64,000 nt of DNA from Colwellia piezophila ATCC BAA-637 (GCF_000378625.1 NZ_KB905160.1:287552-351551); one strand, 5' to 3'; shown: positions 8,180 to 19,020, numbered from the stretch's first letter. Program-made: numbers and translations. Notes: generated by a model not told the origin, from the sequence alone.

Positions 8180-9778
8180 TTAAAGTTTAAAGCTCTTTAG
8201 TAACGCCAGTGGTACTAAAATCATCAGCCATAGGATAGCATTTGGCCATTGACTGTATGGGGTGTTACCGCTAACAAATTCTACCGTGCCTCTGAGTACC
8301 ACTTCTTCAAACTGTGGTGCAATCGCGGTAATTTCACCTAAATGGTTTATCATGCCGGTCACCCCATTGTTTGTCGCTCGGACTAAGGGGCGGCCAAATT
8401 CTAATGCGCGCATGCGTGCTATTTCAAAATGTTGATGTGGGCCATGCGAGTCACCAAACCAAGCATCATTACTGACCGTTAATATCATATCTGTTTTATC
8501 AGTAAAGTTGGCTGCTAACTGCTTTGGAAAGGCTATTTCAAAACAGTTTAACGGTAATATATGTAAGTTATTAGCGATTAAATTTGGTTGAATATAATTG
8601 CCCGCAGTAAAAGAGGACTGAGGCAGATTAAAAAAAGGTGCTAACGGGCGAAGAAATTCTTGAAAGGGTACAAATTCACCAATAGGTAATAAATGACTTT
8701 TATAGTACCGATTGCTGTGATTGTAATAGTAGCCTCGCTCATCTTCGGGCGATTTCTTTCCTAATACTAATAAAGCATTAAAATACTCTTTACTTTCAAA
8801 GTTATAATTAATTAAACCAGTAATAACGGCGCTGTTATTTAAAATAGCAGCGCGATTCACCGTCGCTAAATAATCTTGCACGGCGGGCTCTAGTACCGGA
8901 ATGGCTGACTCAGGCCAAACAATGATATCAGCATCATAATTTTCTTGGGTTAAATTTAAGTATTTGAGCATGGTCGGCCACTCTTGCTCGGGTTGCCACT
9001 TTATTGATTGAGCTATATTGCCTTGGATCAAAGCAACTTTAATCGATTTTCCGGTTAATTGTGTCCAACCGACTTGAGTAAGGGCGATACATGTCGCGGC
9101 AATGCTTAAAAGCAGCGTAAGTGGAATAATTAAGTTTTTGCTAGTTAATGCTTTAAGCGCTGCGGAATTATTTTTCACCGCTAACGGTAGGTAAACGAGC
9201 AACACTTTAACTAAGCAGATATTGATAAGTAAAATAATACCGGTAAGGCCTACTTCACCAATAACCGGAGCAAAGCTAGCTAATGGACTATCTATCTGAC
9301 TATAGCCAAGTGATAGCCAAGGGAAGCCCGTTAATACTACTGACCGTAAGTACTCACAAAATAGCCAAAGAGAGGGCAGTAACCATAAGTTAACTTGCTT
9401 GTTCTTCGATAGGCGTGCAGTTAAATAACCGGCGAGCGCTAGAAAAGTTGATAGATAGACACACAATACCAACATTAGCAGTAAAGATAAGATCAGCGGT
9501 AAACCACCAAACTGATCGATACTGACATGAACCCAGCTTATACCGCTACTAAACCAACCAAAGGCGAAAAGCCCTATTTTCTTAGCGGCAACTCCTGGGG
9601 AAGCCTGATTTACCTGGTGGAAAATGACGCTCGGTAAAATTAAAGCTAACCACCAGTAAGAAAATGGTGCGTAAGCAAAAACCAAGAAAAAACCACTAAA
9701 AAAACACAGCCAATTGGCCGGGTTGCTTAGCTTGCTTTTAATTGATTTTAAGAAACGGCCTATAAGGGTGTTAGTCAC
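8180..9778 (-). CDS. lnt: Apolipoprotein N-acyltransferase
   Basis: The 532-residue inner-membrane enzyme transfers a third acyl chain to the N-terminal cysteine of lipoproteins. Several hydrophobic helices occupy residues 22-200 and 218-236. The periplasmic nitrilase domain follows, with the triad visible: Glu290 in VWPESAIP, Lys360 in YYKSHLLPIGEFVPF, and Cys412 in LNCFEIAFP. A final transmembrane helix is at about 510-528. The start overlaps the end of corC by eight bases, as in the usual miaB-ybeZ-ybeY-corC-lnt cluster. Length is near the E. coli 512. Confidence 0.96.
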   Translation of the reverse strand: MTNTLIGRFLKSIKSKLSNPANWLCFFSGFFLVFAYAPFSYWWLALILPSVIFHQVNQASPGVAAKKIGLFAFGWFSSGISWVHVSIDQFGGLPLILSLLLMLVLCVYLSTFLALAGYLTARLSKNKQVNLWLLPSLWLFCEYLRSVVLTGFPWLSLGYSQIDSPLASFAPVIGEVGLTGIILLINICLVKVLLVYLPLAVKNNSAALKALTSKNLIIPLTLLLSIAATCIALTQVGWTQLTGKSIKVALIQGNIAQSIKWQPEQEWPTMLKYLNLTQENYDADIIVWPESAIPVLEPAVQDYLATVNRAAILNNSAVITGLINYNFESKEYFNALLVLGKKSPEDERGYYYNHSNRYYKSHLLPIGEFVPFQEFLRPLAPFFNLPQSSFTAGNYIQPNLIANNLHILPLNCFEIAFPKQLAANFTDKTDMILTVSNDAWFGDSHGPHQHFEIARMRALEFGRPLVRATNNGVTGMINHLGEITAIAPQFEEVVLRGTVEFVSGNTPYSQWPNAILWLMILVPLALLKSFKL

Positions 9779-10649
9779 TCAATTTACCGTTAATTTCGTG
9801 GCTCTTATTGACGCTAACTTGTAACATTTGCATGCGCCTATTATCTGAGGAAAGTACTTTAAATTCAAAATTATCTAAATTAAATAATTCACCCTTTTTC
9901 GGTACATGATTAAACTTATGCAAGAGAATACCGCCAATAGTATCAGCATTGCTTTCATCAAAATCACAATTAAAGTAGTCATTAAAGTCACTTAACTCAG
10001 TGAGGGCTTTTACTAGGTAGACATTGCCAGCTAAATGTTTGATTTGGTCATCGATTTCATCATCGGTTTCATCTTCAATTTCACCAACAATAAGCTCTAA
10101 AATATCCTCGATAGTGATAACACCAGAAACACCGCCGTATTCATCAACGACAATAGCCATATGATAGCGGTTAGAGCGAAACTCTTTTAATAATGGTTCA
10201 ACTTTCTTGCTTTCAGGCACAATGATGGCGGGTCGAATAATATCACCGAGGCTAAAGTCATGACTTTGAGAATTAAAACCAAACGCAAGTAGGTCTTTTG
10301 CTAATAAAATACCATCAACGTGATCGATATCCTCATTAACAACGGGAAATCGAGAGTGACCCGACTCTAGGATAATGGGCAAGAAATCTTCAAGTTTTTG
10401 GTTAATATCAATAGTAACCATTTGCGATCGTGGGATCATTATTTCTCGAACACGCATTTCTGATACGTCTAAAACACCTTTGATCATCTGCTTGGTTTCA
10501 GGGTTAATCAAATCTCTATCTTGTGCATCATTCAAAACATCAACGAGTTGGTCTTTGTTTTTCGGCTCAGAAGTTAATAATTGCATAACTCTTTTTAAAA
10601 ATGATTTACTGGCTGAGCCGTTTCTAGAGTGGGGGTTGTCATCGCTCAT
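9771..10649 (-). CDS. corC: CorC/YbeX, CBS-pair and transporter-associated domain protein
   Basis: The 292-residue protein has the YbeX layout: an N-terminal segment with LLTSEPKNKDQLVDVL, two CBS domains at about 65-190 (VREIMIPRSQMVTID; MAIVVDEYGGVSGVITIEDILE), an acidic stretch (EIEDETDDEIDD), and a C-terminal CorC_HlyC domain with DTIGGILLHKFNHVPKKGE. It lacks membrane helices. YbeX-type proteins are linked to magnesium or cobalt homeostasis and to ribosome function. The gene lies between ybeY and lnt in the conserved order. Confidence 0.94.
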   Translation of the reverse strand: MSDDNPHSRNGSASKSFLKRVMQLLTSEPKNKDQLVDVLNDAQDRDLINPETKQMIKGVLDVSEMRVREIMIPRSQMVTIDINQKLEDFLPIILESGHSRFPVVNEDIDHVDGILLAKDLLAFGFNSQSHDFSLGDIIRPAIIVPESKKVEPLLKEFRSNRYHMAIVVDEYGGVSGVITIEDILELIVGEIEDETDDEIDDQIKHLAGNVYLVKALTELSDFNDYFNCDFDESNADTIGGILLHKFNHVPKKGELFNLDNFEFKVLSSDNRRMQMLQVSVNKSHEINGKLSD

Positions 10650-10764
10650 AGAGCTATTTTAATTCCTTTATTAGGCTAAATAATATTTTATTTAGTATAT
10701 TATTTAACAATTTCATTGGTTAATTTATCGGGTAAGTCTATTTTGATCGTTATTAATTTATAAT

Positions 10765-11232
10765 TTACAGCGCTAAATACGGATTACTAACCCCTAACTT
10801 TTCTAAAATAGTTATTTCAATGGCTTCCATTTCTTCTGCTTCATTGTCACTTATATGATCAAAGCCGACTAGATGCAAGCAGCCGTGGATAACTAAATGT
10901 GCCCAATGGTCAAACAAGGCTTTATTTTGTTGCAGGGCTTCTTGTTTCATTACGTCGATACAAATAATTAAATCACCTAACAAGTTTAGTTCTATGCCTT
11001 CAGGTACTTCAAAAGGGAACGATAAAACATTAGTTGGTTTATCTTTACCGCGGTATTGAGCATTTAACTGCTGGCTTTCTTCACTGTTAACAAGGCGAAT
11101 AGTGAGTTCAAAATCTTGCTGAGGCGTAGTGCTCACCTCGGCTAAAGCCGTATCAACCCAGAGTTGGAACTGTGCTTCGCTTGGTAACTGTGTTGCAGAA
11201 CAGGCAATTTGCAGATCAATCACATGCGCCAT
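10765..11232 (-). CDS. ybeY: Endoribonuclease YbeY
   Basis: The 155-residue product has the UPF0054 metal site [11 protein letters not shown] (H-x3-H-x5-H), preceded by the conserved [12 protein letters not shown] and LGDLIIC. YbeY is a zinc-dependent single-strand RNase that acts in 16S rRNA 3'-end maturation and ribosome quality control. Its start overlaps the stop of ybeZ by one base, so the two are coupled. The gap of about 115 bases to corC is the only sizeable one inside the cluster. Confidence 0.95.
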   Translation of the reverse strand: MAHVIDLQIACSATQLPSEAQFQLWVDTALAEVSTTPQQDFELTIRLVNSEESQQLNAQYRGKDKPTNVLSFPFEVPEGIELNLLGDLIICIDVMKQEALQQNKALFDHWAHLVIHGCLHLVGFDHISDNEAEEMEAIEITILEKLGVSNPYLAL

Positions 11233-12371
11233 TAACTTAAATCACTTTTATCATTCTCTGACAGAGAGCCTGATTGTACTGCTGCCTGTTGGGCTTGCTT
11301 CTTTTGTTGTTTTTCTCTATTGACCTTTTGATCATGATTGTCATAAGCATCAACAATTCTGGCAACAACAGGGTGGCGGACAACATCCTTAGACTGGAAA
11401 AAATTAAAGCTTATCCCCGGAATATCTTGTAAAACTTCAATGCCATGACGCAGCCCTGACATTTGATGTCGAGGTAAGTCAACTTGGGTAATGTCTCCGG
11501 TGATCACGGCACGAGAATTAAAACCAATACGGGTTAAAAACATTTTCATTTGTTCAACGGTGGTATTTTGAGCTTCATCTAATATGATGAAGGCATCATT
11601 TAGCGTTCTACCACGCATATAGGCCAGTGGCGCTATCTCGATAACATTACGTTCGATAAGCTTTTCTACTCTTTCAAAACCAAGCATTTCGAATAAGGCG
11701 TCATATAATGGCCTTAAGTAGGGATCTATTTTTTGTGATAAATCACCAGGTAAGAATCCTAATTTCTCTCCCGCTTCGACCGCAGGCCTAGTCAGTAAAA
11801 TACGACGTACTTCTTGACGCTCTAGCGCATCTACTGCGCAGGCAACGGCTAGGTAGGTTTTACCTGTACCCGCAACACCAACACCAAAACTAATATCATT
11901 GGTGAGAATGTTTTGGACATAAGCTTGTTGGTTACCATTGCGCGGTTTAACAACCCCACGTTTGGTTTTAATAGTAACCATATCATCATATTTATTGTCT
12001 AACTGATTACCTAGTTGAGTATCTAATTTTGATGAAATTTTATCTTTTACCGGGGCTTGCTCAAGACAATCAGCCTCCAAAATGGCTAAATGGACCATTT
12101 CGGGGGTAATAATTTTACTTGCACCTTTAACGGCTAAGCTTTCAAGATAAAGATCTTTTAGAATCTTAACGACAGCTGCACGAGTCTTAGCTTGACCAAC
12201 AACAGTGAACTCATGGCCACGGTAACTTATCTCAACACCTAAACGACGTTCAATAGTTTTTAAGTTATCGTCCATCGGGCCACATAAGTTGGCTTGCCTA
12301 TGATTGTCTACCGGCTCCAAGTTGAAAACATCTCGGGTTAACTTTAGTGATTTAGTCGTCGGTGTTGTCAA
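11232..12371 (-). CDS. ybeZ: PhoH-like ATPase YbeZ
   Basis: The 379-residue protein has an N-terminal KH-like segment (about 20-90: [19 protein letters not shown]) and a PhoH ATPase core with Walker A GVAGTGKT and Walker [13 protein letters not shown]. It ends in a low-complexity Gln/Lys tail. YbeZ partners with YbeY in RNA processing. No suitable ATG lies near the conserved start, so I use TTG at 12371, preceded by GGAA. The alignment of [10 protein letters not shown] with the E. coli N-terminus supports this. Confidence 0.93.
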   Translation of the reverse strand: MTTPTTKSLKLTRDVFNLEPVDNHRQANLCGPMDDNLKTIERRLGVEISYRGHEFTVVGQAKTRAAVVKILKDLYLESLAVKGASKIITPEMVHLAILEADCLEQAPVKDKISSKLDTQLGNQLDNKYDDMVTIKTKRGVVKPRNGNQQAYVQNILTNDISFGVGVAGTGKTYLAVACAVDALERQEVRRILLTRPAVEAGEKLGFLPGDLSQKIDPYLRPLYDALFEMLGFERVEKLIERNVIEIAPLAYMRGRTLNDAFIILDEAQNTTVEQMKMFLTRIGFNSRAVITGDITQVDLPRHQMSGLRHGIEVLQDIPGISFNFFQSKDVVRHPVVARIVDAYDNHDQKVNREKQQKKQAQQAAVQSGSLSENDKSDLS

Positions 12372-12449
12372 ATTTATTTCCGCTTTGTTAAATTATCAAT
12401 GCTTAGCATTTATCAGTAGTGCACTTTCAGGAAAAACTATAGCGCAATG

Positions 12450-13892
12450 TTATGGCGTAAAAGTACCTACACCTAATTCGTCAAGGGTACTTGGCGTAGT
12501 AGTGTGGTGATTATTTGCCAAAATGTCTGCAGGAGAATGGGCAATGCGCAGACCCATGTCTTTCTCTTCACGGACTAATTCGCCACGTAATGAGTTGGCA
12601 ATTACATCGGTAATTTTGATATCGACAAATTGGCCAATAACGCTATGTGGGGCAACAAAATTAACAGTACGGTTATTTTCTGTTTTACCGCGTAGTTCCA
12701 TAGGGTTCTTTCTAGAAGGCCCTTCAACAAGAACACGCTGTTCAGTGTTGAGCATTTGTCTAGCAATACGCAATGCTTGCTGGGTAATACGGTCTTGTAA
12801 TAGCTTTAAGCGCTGTTTCTTGGTCTCGTCACTAATATCATCAGGTAAATCTGCTGCGGGTGTACCAGGGCGAGCGCTGTAGATAAAGCTAAAGCTTAAG
12901 TCAAAATCAATGGCTTTAATTAAGTCCATAGTCGAAGTGAAATCTTCATCGGTTTCTCCAGGGAAGCCGATAATAAAGTCAGAAGACATAGACAAATCAG
13001 GGCGAACTTTTTTCAGACGACGAATTTGAGACTTGTATTCAAGTACTGTATGACCACGCTTCATTTGCGTTAGGATGCGATCACTACCACTTTGAACCGG
13101 AAGATGCAGGTGGTTTACTAGTTCAGGCACATCAGCATAGGCTTCAATTAGGTCATCGGTAAATTCAACCGGGTGCGAGGTAGTATAACGAATACGGTCG
13201 ATACCATCGATGGTAGCAACCAAACGTACTAGGTCGGCAAAACGACAAATGCTACCATCGTGTGTATCACCACGATACGCATTTACATTTTGACCCAGTA
13301 GGTTTACTTCACGTACGCCTTGCGCGGCAAGTTGCGCTATTTCATAGAGTACGTCATCAAGTGGGCGACTAACTTCTTCACCACGGGTGTAAGGCACTAC
13401 GCAGAAAGTACAATATTTACTACAACCTTCCATAATAGAAACAAAGGCAGTAGCGCCACTTGCTTTAGGCTCAGGTAGGCGGTCAAACTTTTCAATCTCT
13501 GGAAAGCTAACATCAACAACGGGACTACTTGTTTTCTGTACTTGATTAATCATTTCAGGCAAGCGATGTAGGGTTTGCGGACCAAAAATCATATCAACAA
13601 AAGGTGCTCGTTTACGTATAGCATCACCTTCTTGTGAGGCAACACAACCACCAACACCAATAAGTAAATCAGGCTTAGTCTCTTTCAAACGTTTCCAACG
13701 ACCGAGTTGATGAAATACTTTCTCTTGTGCTTTTTCACGAATGGAGCAAGTATTAAGCAAGATAACATCAGCTTGTTCCGCTTCTTCAACCAAGGAGTAG
13801 CCATGGGTTGAATCCAACAATTCTGCCATCTTTTGCGAGTCATACTCGTTCATCTGACAGCCCCAAGTTTTGATATATAACTTTTTACTCAT
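12450..13892 (-). CDS. miaB: tRNA-2-methylthio-N6-dimethylallyladenosine synthase MiaB
   Basis: A 480-residue radical-SAM methylthiotransferase acting on A37 of tRNAs. The N-terminal UPF0004 domain opens [17 protein letters not shown] and supplies one 4Fe-4S cluster (Cys12, Cys49, Cys83). The radical SAM cluster is Cys157, Cys161, Cys164 in [14 protein letters not shown] domain is at about 378-442. Length is close to E. coli (474). It is the first gene of the minus-strand cluster leading to lnt, with 78 bases before ybeZ. Confidence 0.97.
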   Translation of the reverse strand: MSKKLYIKTWGCQMNEYDSQKMAELLDSTHGYSLVEEAEQADVILLNTCSIREKAQEKVFHQLGRWKRLKETKPDLLIGVGGCVASQEGDAIRKRAPFVDMIFGPQTLHRLPEMINQVQKTSSPVVDVSFPEIEKFDRLPEPKASGATAFVSIMEGCSKYCTFCVVPYTRGEEVSRPLDDVLYEIAQLAAQGVREVNLLGQNVNAYRGDTHDGSICRFADLVRLVATIDGIDRIRYTTSHPVEFTDDLIEAYADVPELVNHLHLPVQSGSDRILTQMKRGHTVLEYKSQIRRLKKVRPDLSMSSDFIIGFPGETDEDFTSTMDLIKAIDFDLSFSFIYSARPGTPAADLPDDISDETKKQRLKLLQDRITQQALRIARQMLNTEQRVLVEGPSRKNPMELRGKTENNRTVNFVAPHSVIGQFVDIKITDVIANSLRGELVREEKDMGLRIAHSPADILANNHHTTTPSTLDELGVGTFTP

Positions 13893-14054
13893 TTACTTCA
13901 CTCTTCAAGCACAAATTGCACGGGGAATGCCTAAGCAAGCCCAGTACAGATAAAAGGAGGCGTATTTTATACCAATTTAGGACAAAGTTCGAATGAATAA
14001 GGCAACTAGTTGTAAATGTCTCTATTATTTTACTTTATCGTAAAAAATAATAGC

Positions 14055-16874
14055 TTAAGTTAAGGCCATCAACGGGAAGCTAATAACAAGCTGACTACCT
14101 TTATCATCGTTAGTAAAAGTATTAAGAGAAGCTTGATGTTTATAGGTAATTTGACGAATAGTATAGCTAGCTAAATCGAAACTTACTTTACTACTCAATT
14201 GACTAAATGAATCATTATCAGCACTAATGGTTAACCATAACTTTCCCTTCACTTCCTGTAACGTTAAGTCGAAGTTAGCGACATTACTTTTAAATATGGC
14301 AGAAATCAGTGCTTCAAATATTACTTTGTAGACATCAGCTCTAAGCTCATAATTTAACTTATCCAGTTCTTCATCAATATTGGTGTGTAACGTAACCTGA
14401 TATTTATTAAAAACATAGTCAGCTAAAAAAGGCACTGCTATTGACAATGTTTTTCCGGCAAGGTTGTCAGGCTCTTGTGCATTAGAACTCTCTTCCAGTG
14501 CCAGTATGCTTTGTTGTATTAATTGTTTACTTTGTACTATGTCATTGCTCTCTAATGACGTGGAGACAAGTTGCAAGTTACGTTGGATGACTTTCATCAA
14601 TTTACCACTGTTCCTCATATCATTTTTGAGTAACGTGTGGATATGCTTAATGGATTTGGTCCGTAAAAATAACAACCAAGCAATGATTAACACAGTAAAA
14701 AATAATGTTACGCCATAAAATATTCGTAGCTGTAAGCTCCAGTACCAAGGGTAGGCAACATGAATTTCAGTAAAGGCTTTTATGTTACTCCATTGGCCCA
14801 AACTATTAGTCGCCATAATTTCCACATGATAATTACCAGCAGCTAGCCCGGTAAGCGTTAATTGATTATTACTTATTTGTTGCCAGTTATTATTATTAAT
14901 ACGGTACTGGTACTTTTTGGCTAGGCCTGGCCGGTAGTCTAAACTGGCTAAATCAAGGGTGATAACATCGTTACCGCTGTCAATTTCAATGGTTTTATTA
15001 AGTAAATACGGGCGGCCAGATATCGTTGTTTTACTGATAAGAACATTTGGGTTGAATTGCTTCTGCTTGATAAGAGTAATTGCTAAAATGCCACTGTAAT
15101 GAATGGCGTAAAGGGTATTGTCTTTTACTAACAGACTACTGACAAAAGTGTATTGTTGGGTATTTTCAATTAATGTTAATTGATGTGTTGTCGGCGAAAG
15201 TCGATATAAACCTGGCTGGCCAGAGACCCAAATATCGCTACCTTCTACTAACATCTCAGTGAAGCTATGCCCTTTAAAAATCTGAGCTAATAAATCACCT
15301 TGTAAGTTAAACACTAGGATGCCATCGCCTAGGGTTGAGGCGAATACCTTATTATCAGCTAAAACGAAAGAAGCCACTTTACTTTTGTTGGGGGTATCAA
15401 GTGTTATTACCGAATTTGATGACGGTTGATACAAGCTGATATTGTTATTATTGGCAATCCACAACTGACCATTATCCAGCGGTAGCACATCGAGAATTTC
15501 AGTGCTAATGAGGCCGTGTTCTACACTGATCTGCTTAGTTATCTTTTTTGAGGCCAAGTCATATATATATAAGCCATCATAATTAGTGCCGATATATAAT
15601 AGGTTGTTTTTATGCTCGAGTTTTAAAATGAGTTGATTAGCAAGGATGTGGAGTTTAGTTACTTGCTGAGTCGTTTTATCAAAGCGCCATATGCCATCAA
15701 AGCTAGCCGTATAGAGTTGCTTATTTACCGCTAAGACATCAAATATTTTCAGGCCTTTTTTACTAAAGTTATTATTAACGCTTTCCTTAAAAACAGGTGT
15801 TAAAAAGTTTTGTAAACCTGCGCCATAACTGCCAATAATAATTTCATTTTCAAATAACGTTATTTCATTAGCATTAACCGCGAGTTTAAAATCAACGTCA
15901 TGATTCTTAATAAAGCTTTCACTAAGTTGCTCGACCCCATGGCTACTGGCTAGCCATAAGACCCCCGAGGAATCTTGAAAGACTGCCTTAAGGCGTACAT
16001 CTTTCGCAATGCCATAGTGATGAGGTAATGTTGTTAATGTTAAACCGTGATATTGAGTTACCTTACCCGTGCTGCTAACGGTGATGAAATTATCGCCTGC
16101 AAAGGTTTTGGTTAAACCATAAATTCTTTCGTTATGCGCGATAGAGGTTAGTTGACCATCATCAGTTAGTCGGTATATTTTATCAGCGGTTATCGCAATG
16201 ACAGCATTAGATAAGACGGTTATAGCGGTAATGGAGTGAGGCAGAACGGATAACAGTTGTTCATCTTGTAATTGAAATAAACCGTCACTGGTGACGATAT
16301 AGAGTTGTTCATTACTATGTAAAAGCTTACTGATGACAATATTGTGATGCAGTATTTCTGTTATCTTGGTAATTGGATTAAAGCGGTAAAGTTTATAGGG
16401 CGAATAAATATAATAATGACCTTTAAAGAATACCGCACGGTAATGACTTTGTATGTGAGTCTTTATCGGTAACTTTTCAACCCCACCATTACGCGTATCA
16501 AATAACCATAAACCGTGGGTTTCGGTGGCGAGTAAAAGCTTGTCGTCAATGAGGGCTATGTCCTGAATCCACGAGTATGGCAGCGGCCACTCTTGATTGT
16601 TCAGCGAAAAGTTAATACTTTGCTTACCATCGGCTCTTATTAAGCCTTCTTGCCCTGCAAGCCAAACAAAACCTCGTTTATCTTGCAATATTTTTGCGAT
16701 ATTACTAAAGCTGTTAACTGAAGTGCTGTTAACTGAAGTGCTGTGAGATGCATGGCTAGTAAGGCTGGTTGTCAAAAGGCTAAGTACTAGGAAAACTAAG
16801 TACTTAACCTTATCGAACACTATCAAGGGCGTATTAAACGATACTTTCAGGGGTGATTTTCTTGCCATCATCAT
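14055..16874 (-). CDS. Beta-propeller / Y_Y_Y sensor with degenerate histidine-kinase end
   Basis: A protein of about 940 residues: signal-like hydrophobic stretch (KYLVFLVLSLLTTSLTSHA), a long series of beta-propeller-type repeats (GFVWLAGQEGLIRAD, GVLWLASSHGV, GQLWIANNNN), a Y_Y_Y-type module ending before HVAYPWYW, one transmembrane helix (YGVTLFFTVLIIAWLLFL), and a cytoplasmic part. That is the plan of periplasmic-sensing hybrid kinases. The cytoplasmic part, however, shows no phospho-acceptor His motif, the ATPase N-box Asn is missing (EALISAIFKS), and no DxGxG is visible. The start is uncertain: three ATG at 16868-16874 overlap the upstream gene, and TTG or GTG follow its stop. A 15-bp tandem duplication encodes STSVNSTSVNS. 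Confidence 0.75.
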   Translation of the reverse strand: MMMARKSPLKVSFNTPLIVFDKVKYLVFLVLSLLTTSLTSHASHSTSVNSTSVNSFSNIAKILQDKRGFVWLAGQEGLIRADGKQSINFSLNNQEWPLPYSWIQDIALIDDKLLLATETHGLWLFDTRNGGVEKLPIKTHIQSHYRAVFFKGHYYIYSPYKLYRFNPITKITEILHHNIVISKLLHSNEQLYIVTSDGLFQLQDEQLLSVLPHSITAITVLSNAVIAITADKIYRLTDDGQLTSIAHNERIYGLTKTFAGDNFITVSSTGKVTQYHGLTLTTLPHHYGIAKDVRLKAVFQDSSGVLWLASSHGVEQLSESFIKNHDVDFKLAVNANEITLFENEIIIGSYGAGLQNFLTPVFKESVNNNFSKKGLKIFDVLAVNKQLYTASFDGIWRFDKTTQQVTKLHILANQLILKLEHKNNLLYIGTNYDGLYIYDLASKKITKQISVEHGLISTEILDVLPLDNGQLWIANNNNISLYQPSSNSVITLDTPNKSKVASFVLADNKVFASTLGDGILVFNLQGDLLAQIFKGHSFTEMLVEGSDIWVSGQPGLYRLSPTTHQLTLIENTQQYTFVSSLLVKDNTLYAIHYSGILAITLIKQKQFNPNVLISKTTISGRPYLLNKTIEIDSGNDVITLDLASLDYRPGLAKKYQYRINNNNWQQISNNQLTLTGLAAGNYHVEIMATNSLGQWSNIKAFTEIHVAYPWYWSLQLRIFYGVTLFFTVLIIAWLLFLRTKSIKHIHTLLKNDMRNSGKLMKVIQRNLQLVSTSLESNDIVQSKQLIQQSILALEESSNAQEPDNLAGKTLSIAVPFLADYVFNKYQVTLHTNIDEELDKLNYELRADVYKVIFEALISAIFKSNVANFDLTLQEVKGKLWLTISADNDSFSQLSSKVSFDLASYTIRQITYKHQASLNTFTNDDKGSQLVISFPLMALT

Positions 16875-17316
16875 GGACTTTATCGCCACAAACAGCGAAA
16901 ACCATTGGCACGTCGCCATCAGTAATAGGTTTTTGCACCAACAGGTAAGTAGGTTTTCGTGGATCATCTTGATGTTTCTTCTCTGCCCAAGCTTTTTTGA
17001 TGTTATCAGCAAACGGCTGACCGTATTTTACCGCGAAGGCTGTGACTAGCATTTCAACACCAAAGTCATCCATAACCAACATAGTATTGTTATGGTATCC
17101 ACTTGCACTATCGAAATCTATATCAACCGTTAATATTTTATTATTAGGTAAAACTAAGTCAGCTCTTAGTTTAGATATTACAGCACGGTCACTATGCGCT
17201 TTTAGCTGAGTTCTATTTGGTTTTTCAGTAAAGTCATACACTAAATTGATATCTTTAGTGATACATCTTTTTTCAGTATTGAGTTCCGTTGTAGGGCTTT
17301 TTTTTAATGCGGACAT
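16834..17316 (-). CDS. Uncharacterised 160-residue protein upstream of the sensor
   Basis: I do not recognise this family. The product is soluble-looking, with no signal peptide or membrane helix. It has a Lys/Thr-rich start, then alternating strands (DRAVISKLRADLVLPNNKILTVDIDFD; YLLVQKPITDGDVPMVFAVCGD). The reading frame is clean and begins with an ATG just after a GGAAG-like ribosome site in the leader. Its 3' end overlaps the candidate start of the propeller sensor gene by about 40 bases, so the two are probably cotranscribed and may work together. Confidence 0.75.
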   Translation of the reverse strand: MSALKKSPTTELNTEKRCITKDINLVYDFTEKPNRTQLKAHSDRAVISKLRADLVLPNNKILTVDIDFDSASGYHNNTMLVMDDFGVEMLVTAFAVKYGQPFADNIKKAWAEKKHQDDPRKPTYLLVQKPITDGDVPMVFAVCGDKVHDDGKKITPESIV

Positions 17317-17736
17317 AGTGGCTTCCTTGTTAATTCGTAGGGTGGTTTTTTATCATTATTATTAACGGTTCGCCTTTAAAGTAATAGACGGAGTTCAATG
17401 AACATTACTCCAATTGAAAGAGTTCAAACTTCTCACCAAAGGCATTTTACTATAACTTAAATATCCCTACAGACAAGGTTTCTATTTTTGGCTTAGCGGT
17501 AAATTAAAATTAAACTTAAACTTAAATTATCTGCTTTTGGTAGATGCACTTACGGTTAGATTCATGGTGCACTCTTTGTGGTTATTGCTATAAAAAACCT
17601 CTTTATAGCTGAACAACTGCTATTTCAAAGACACTAACGAAATAAACTTGATTAAAAATATCATAAAGCAGTCGAAAATCTCTGTGTGCTTGGGTAAAAT
17701 AAAGTCATCTTACGATATTGTTGTGAACTCTAAAGC
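17317..17736. other. Intergenic, no gene seen
   Basis: This 420-bp divergent gap is AT-rich and must hold promoters for the unknown minus-strand gene and for ubiF. An eight-base hairpin GCTATAAA/TTTATAGC lies near 17587-17610. No reading frame or RNA gene is convincing. Confidence 0.5.
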
Positions 17737-18930
17737 ATGGAACATTTTGATTGTGTAGTTATTGGTGGTGGTATGGTTGGCGCAGCAAGTGCACTGACTC
17801 TAGCGCAACTCGGTTTACAGGTAGCCTTAGTGGAGCAGTACCAAGCAAAGAACTATAGTGCAGAGCAAGAGATCGACTTACGCGTATCCGCTATTTCTTT
17901 AGCGTCTCAAAATTTACTAAACCAAGTGGCTGCTTGGCAGCAAATTAAAGCGTGGCGGGTTTGCCCCTATAAGCGCCTTGGTGTTTGGGAACATGAAAGT
18001 GCTTATACTGAATTTAATGCCGATGATATAGAGCAAACACATCTTGGTCATATCGTTGAAAACCGGTTAATTCAACTGGCGTTATGGCAACAAATTCACG
18101 CAATGGAAAATATCAAAACCTTTTGCCCTGATAGCTTAGTCTCTTTAACACAAGATAATGATAAAGTAACTTTAGCCTTAACACATTGCTCGATAACGGC
18201 AAAACTGGTGGTTGGCGCAGACGGTGCACAATCAAAAGTACGCCAAATGACAGCCATAGGTATGACCGGCTGGGATTATCAACAATCAGCTATGTTGATT
18301 AATATTGAAACCTCACAACATCAACAGGATATTACTTGGCAGCAATTTTTTCCAACAGGACCCGTGGCATTCTTACCGTTATCCGGTGAAAGTACTTTGG
18401 GCGGTTATGCCTCTTTAGTTTGGTACCATCAACGTGATGAAATCACCCGTTTAGCATCCTTATCTAATGTACAACTTGAACAAGCAGTGCTTAAACACTT
18501 TCCAAAAAAATTAGGTGCTATTAAAGTGCTTGGCAAAGGCGCTTTCCCGTTAACAAGAAGGCATGCTAATACCTATCAGCATAAGCGAGTGCTGTTATTA
18601 GGCGACGCTGCGCATACGATTAACCCGATGGCAGGGCAGGGCGTTAATTTGGGTTTTAAAGACGTTGTGGCTTTACAACAGGTGATTGCCGAAGCTATTG
18701 GTAATGGCGAAAGTTGGCATGATGAGGCAGTGTTAGCACGCTATGAGAAAAAACGCCGCAAAGAGAACTTACTGATGATGTCTACCATGGATGCCTTATA
18801 TGTTGGCTTTAGTCACCCTTCGCCAGTGATTAAAGCTGCACGTAATTTAGCGTTACTGGCCGTTAATAAAGTGCCCTTCCTAAACAGCACCATCAAAAAT
18901 AAGGCACTGGCTTATGCTTGTGGTTTATAG
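17737..18930 (+). CDS. ubiF: 2-octaprenyl-3-methyl-6-methoxy-1,4-benzoquinol hydroxylase
   Basis: A 397-residue FAD monooxygenase of ubiquinone biosynthesis. Motifs: the dinucleotide fold VVIGGGMVGAASALTL at residues 6-21, VSAIS, the DG motif VVGADGAQSKVRQM, and GDAAHTINPMAGQGVNLGF, which binds the FAD ribityl chain. Among UbiF/UbiH/UbiI paralogues it fits UbiF best: WQQFFPTGPVAFLPL, GAFPLTRRHA, the YVGFSHP stretch and the terminal ALAYACGL all parallel E. coli UbiF. It stands alone between divergent and convergent neighbours. Confidence 0.92.
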   Translation: MEHFDCVVIGGGMVGAASALTLAQLGLQVALVEQYQAKNYSAEQEIDLRVSAISLASQNLLNQVAAWQQIKAWRVCPYKRLGVWEHESAYTEFNADDIEQTHLGHIVENRLIQLALWQQIHAMENIKTFCPDSLVSLTQDNDKVTLALTHCSITAKLVVGADGAQSKVRQMTAIGMTGWDYQQSAMLINIETSQHQQDITWQQFFPTGPVAFLPLSGESTLGGYASLVWYHQRDEITRLASLSNVQLEQAVLKHFPKKLGAIKVLGKGAFPLTRRHANTYQHKRVLLLGDAAHTINPMAGQGVNLGFKDVVALQQVIAEAIGNGESWHDEAVLARYEKKRRKENLLMMSTMDALYVGFSHPSPVIKAARNLALLAVNKVPFLNSTIKNKALAYACGL

Positions 18931-18993
18931 CTGAGGTACCTGAGGTAAAGAGGTAGGGTAATAAAAGGTTTAACTCTTCCTCTTCTTTCGAAA

Positions 18994-19020
18994 GGGGGGG
19001 AGTTGAACCCTCACATCAAT
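18994..19020 (-). pseudogene. Possible tRNA-Leu T-arm relic
   Basis: TTGAACCCTCACATC differs at one position from the T-arm/variable-loop segment TTGAACTCTCACATC of the tRNA-Leu genes 400 bases away. Nothing else of a tRNA is visible. It may be a leftover of the same duplication process, or chance. Confidence 0.3.
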
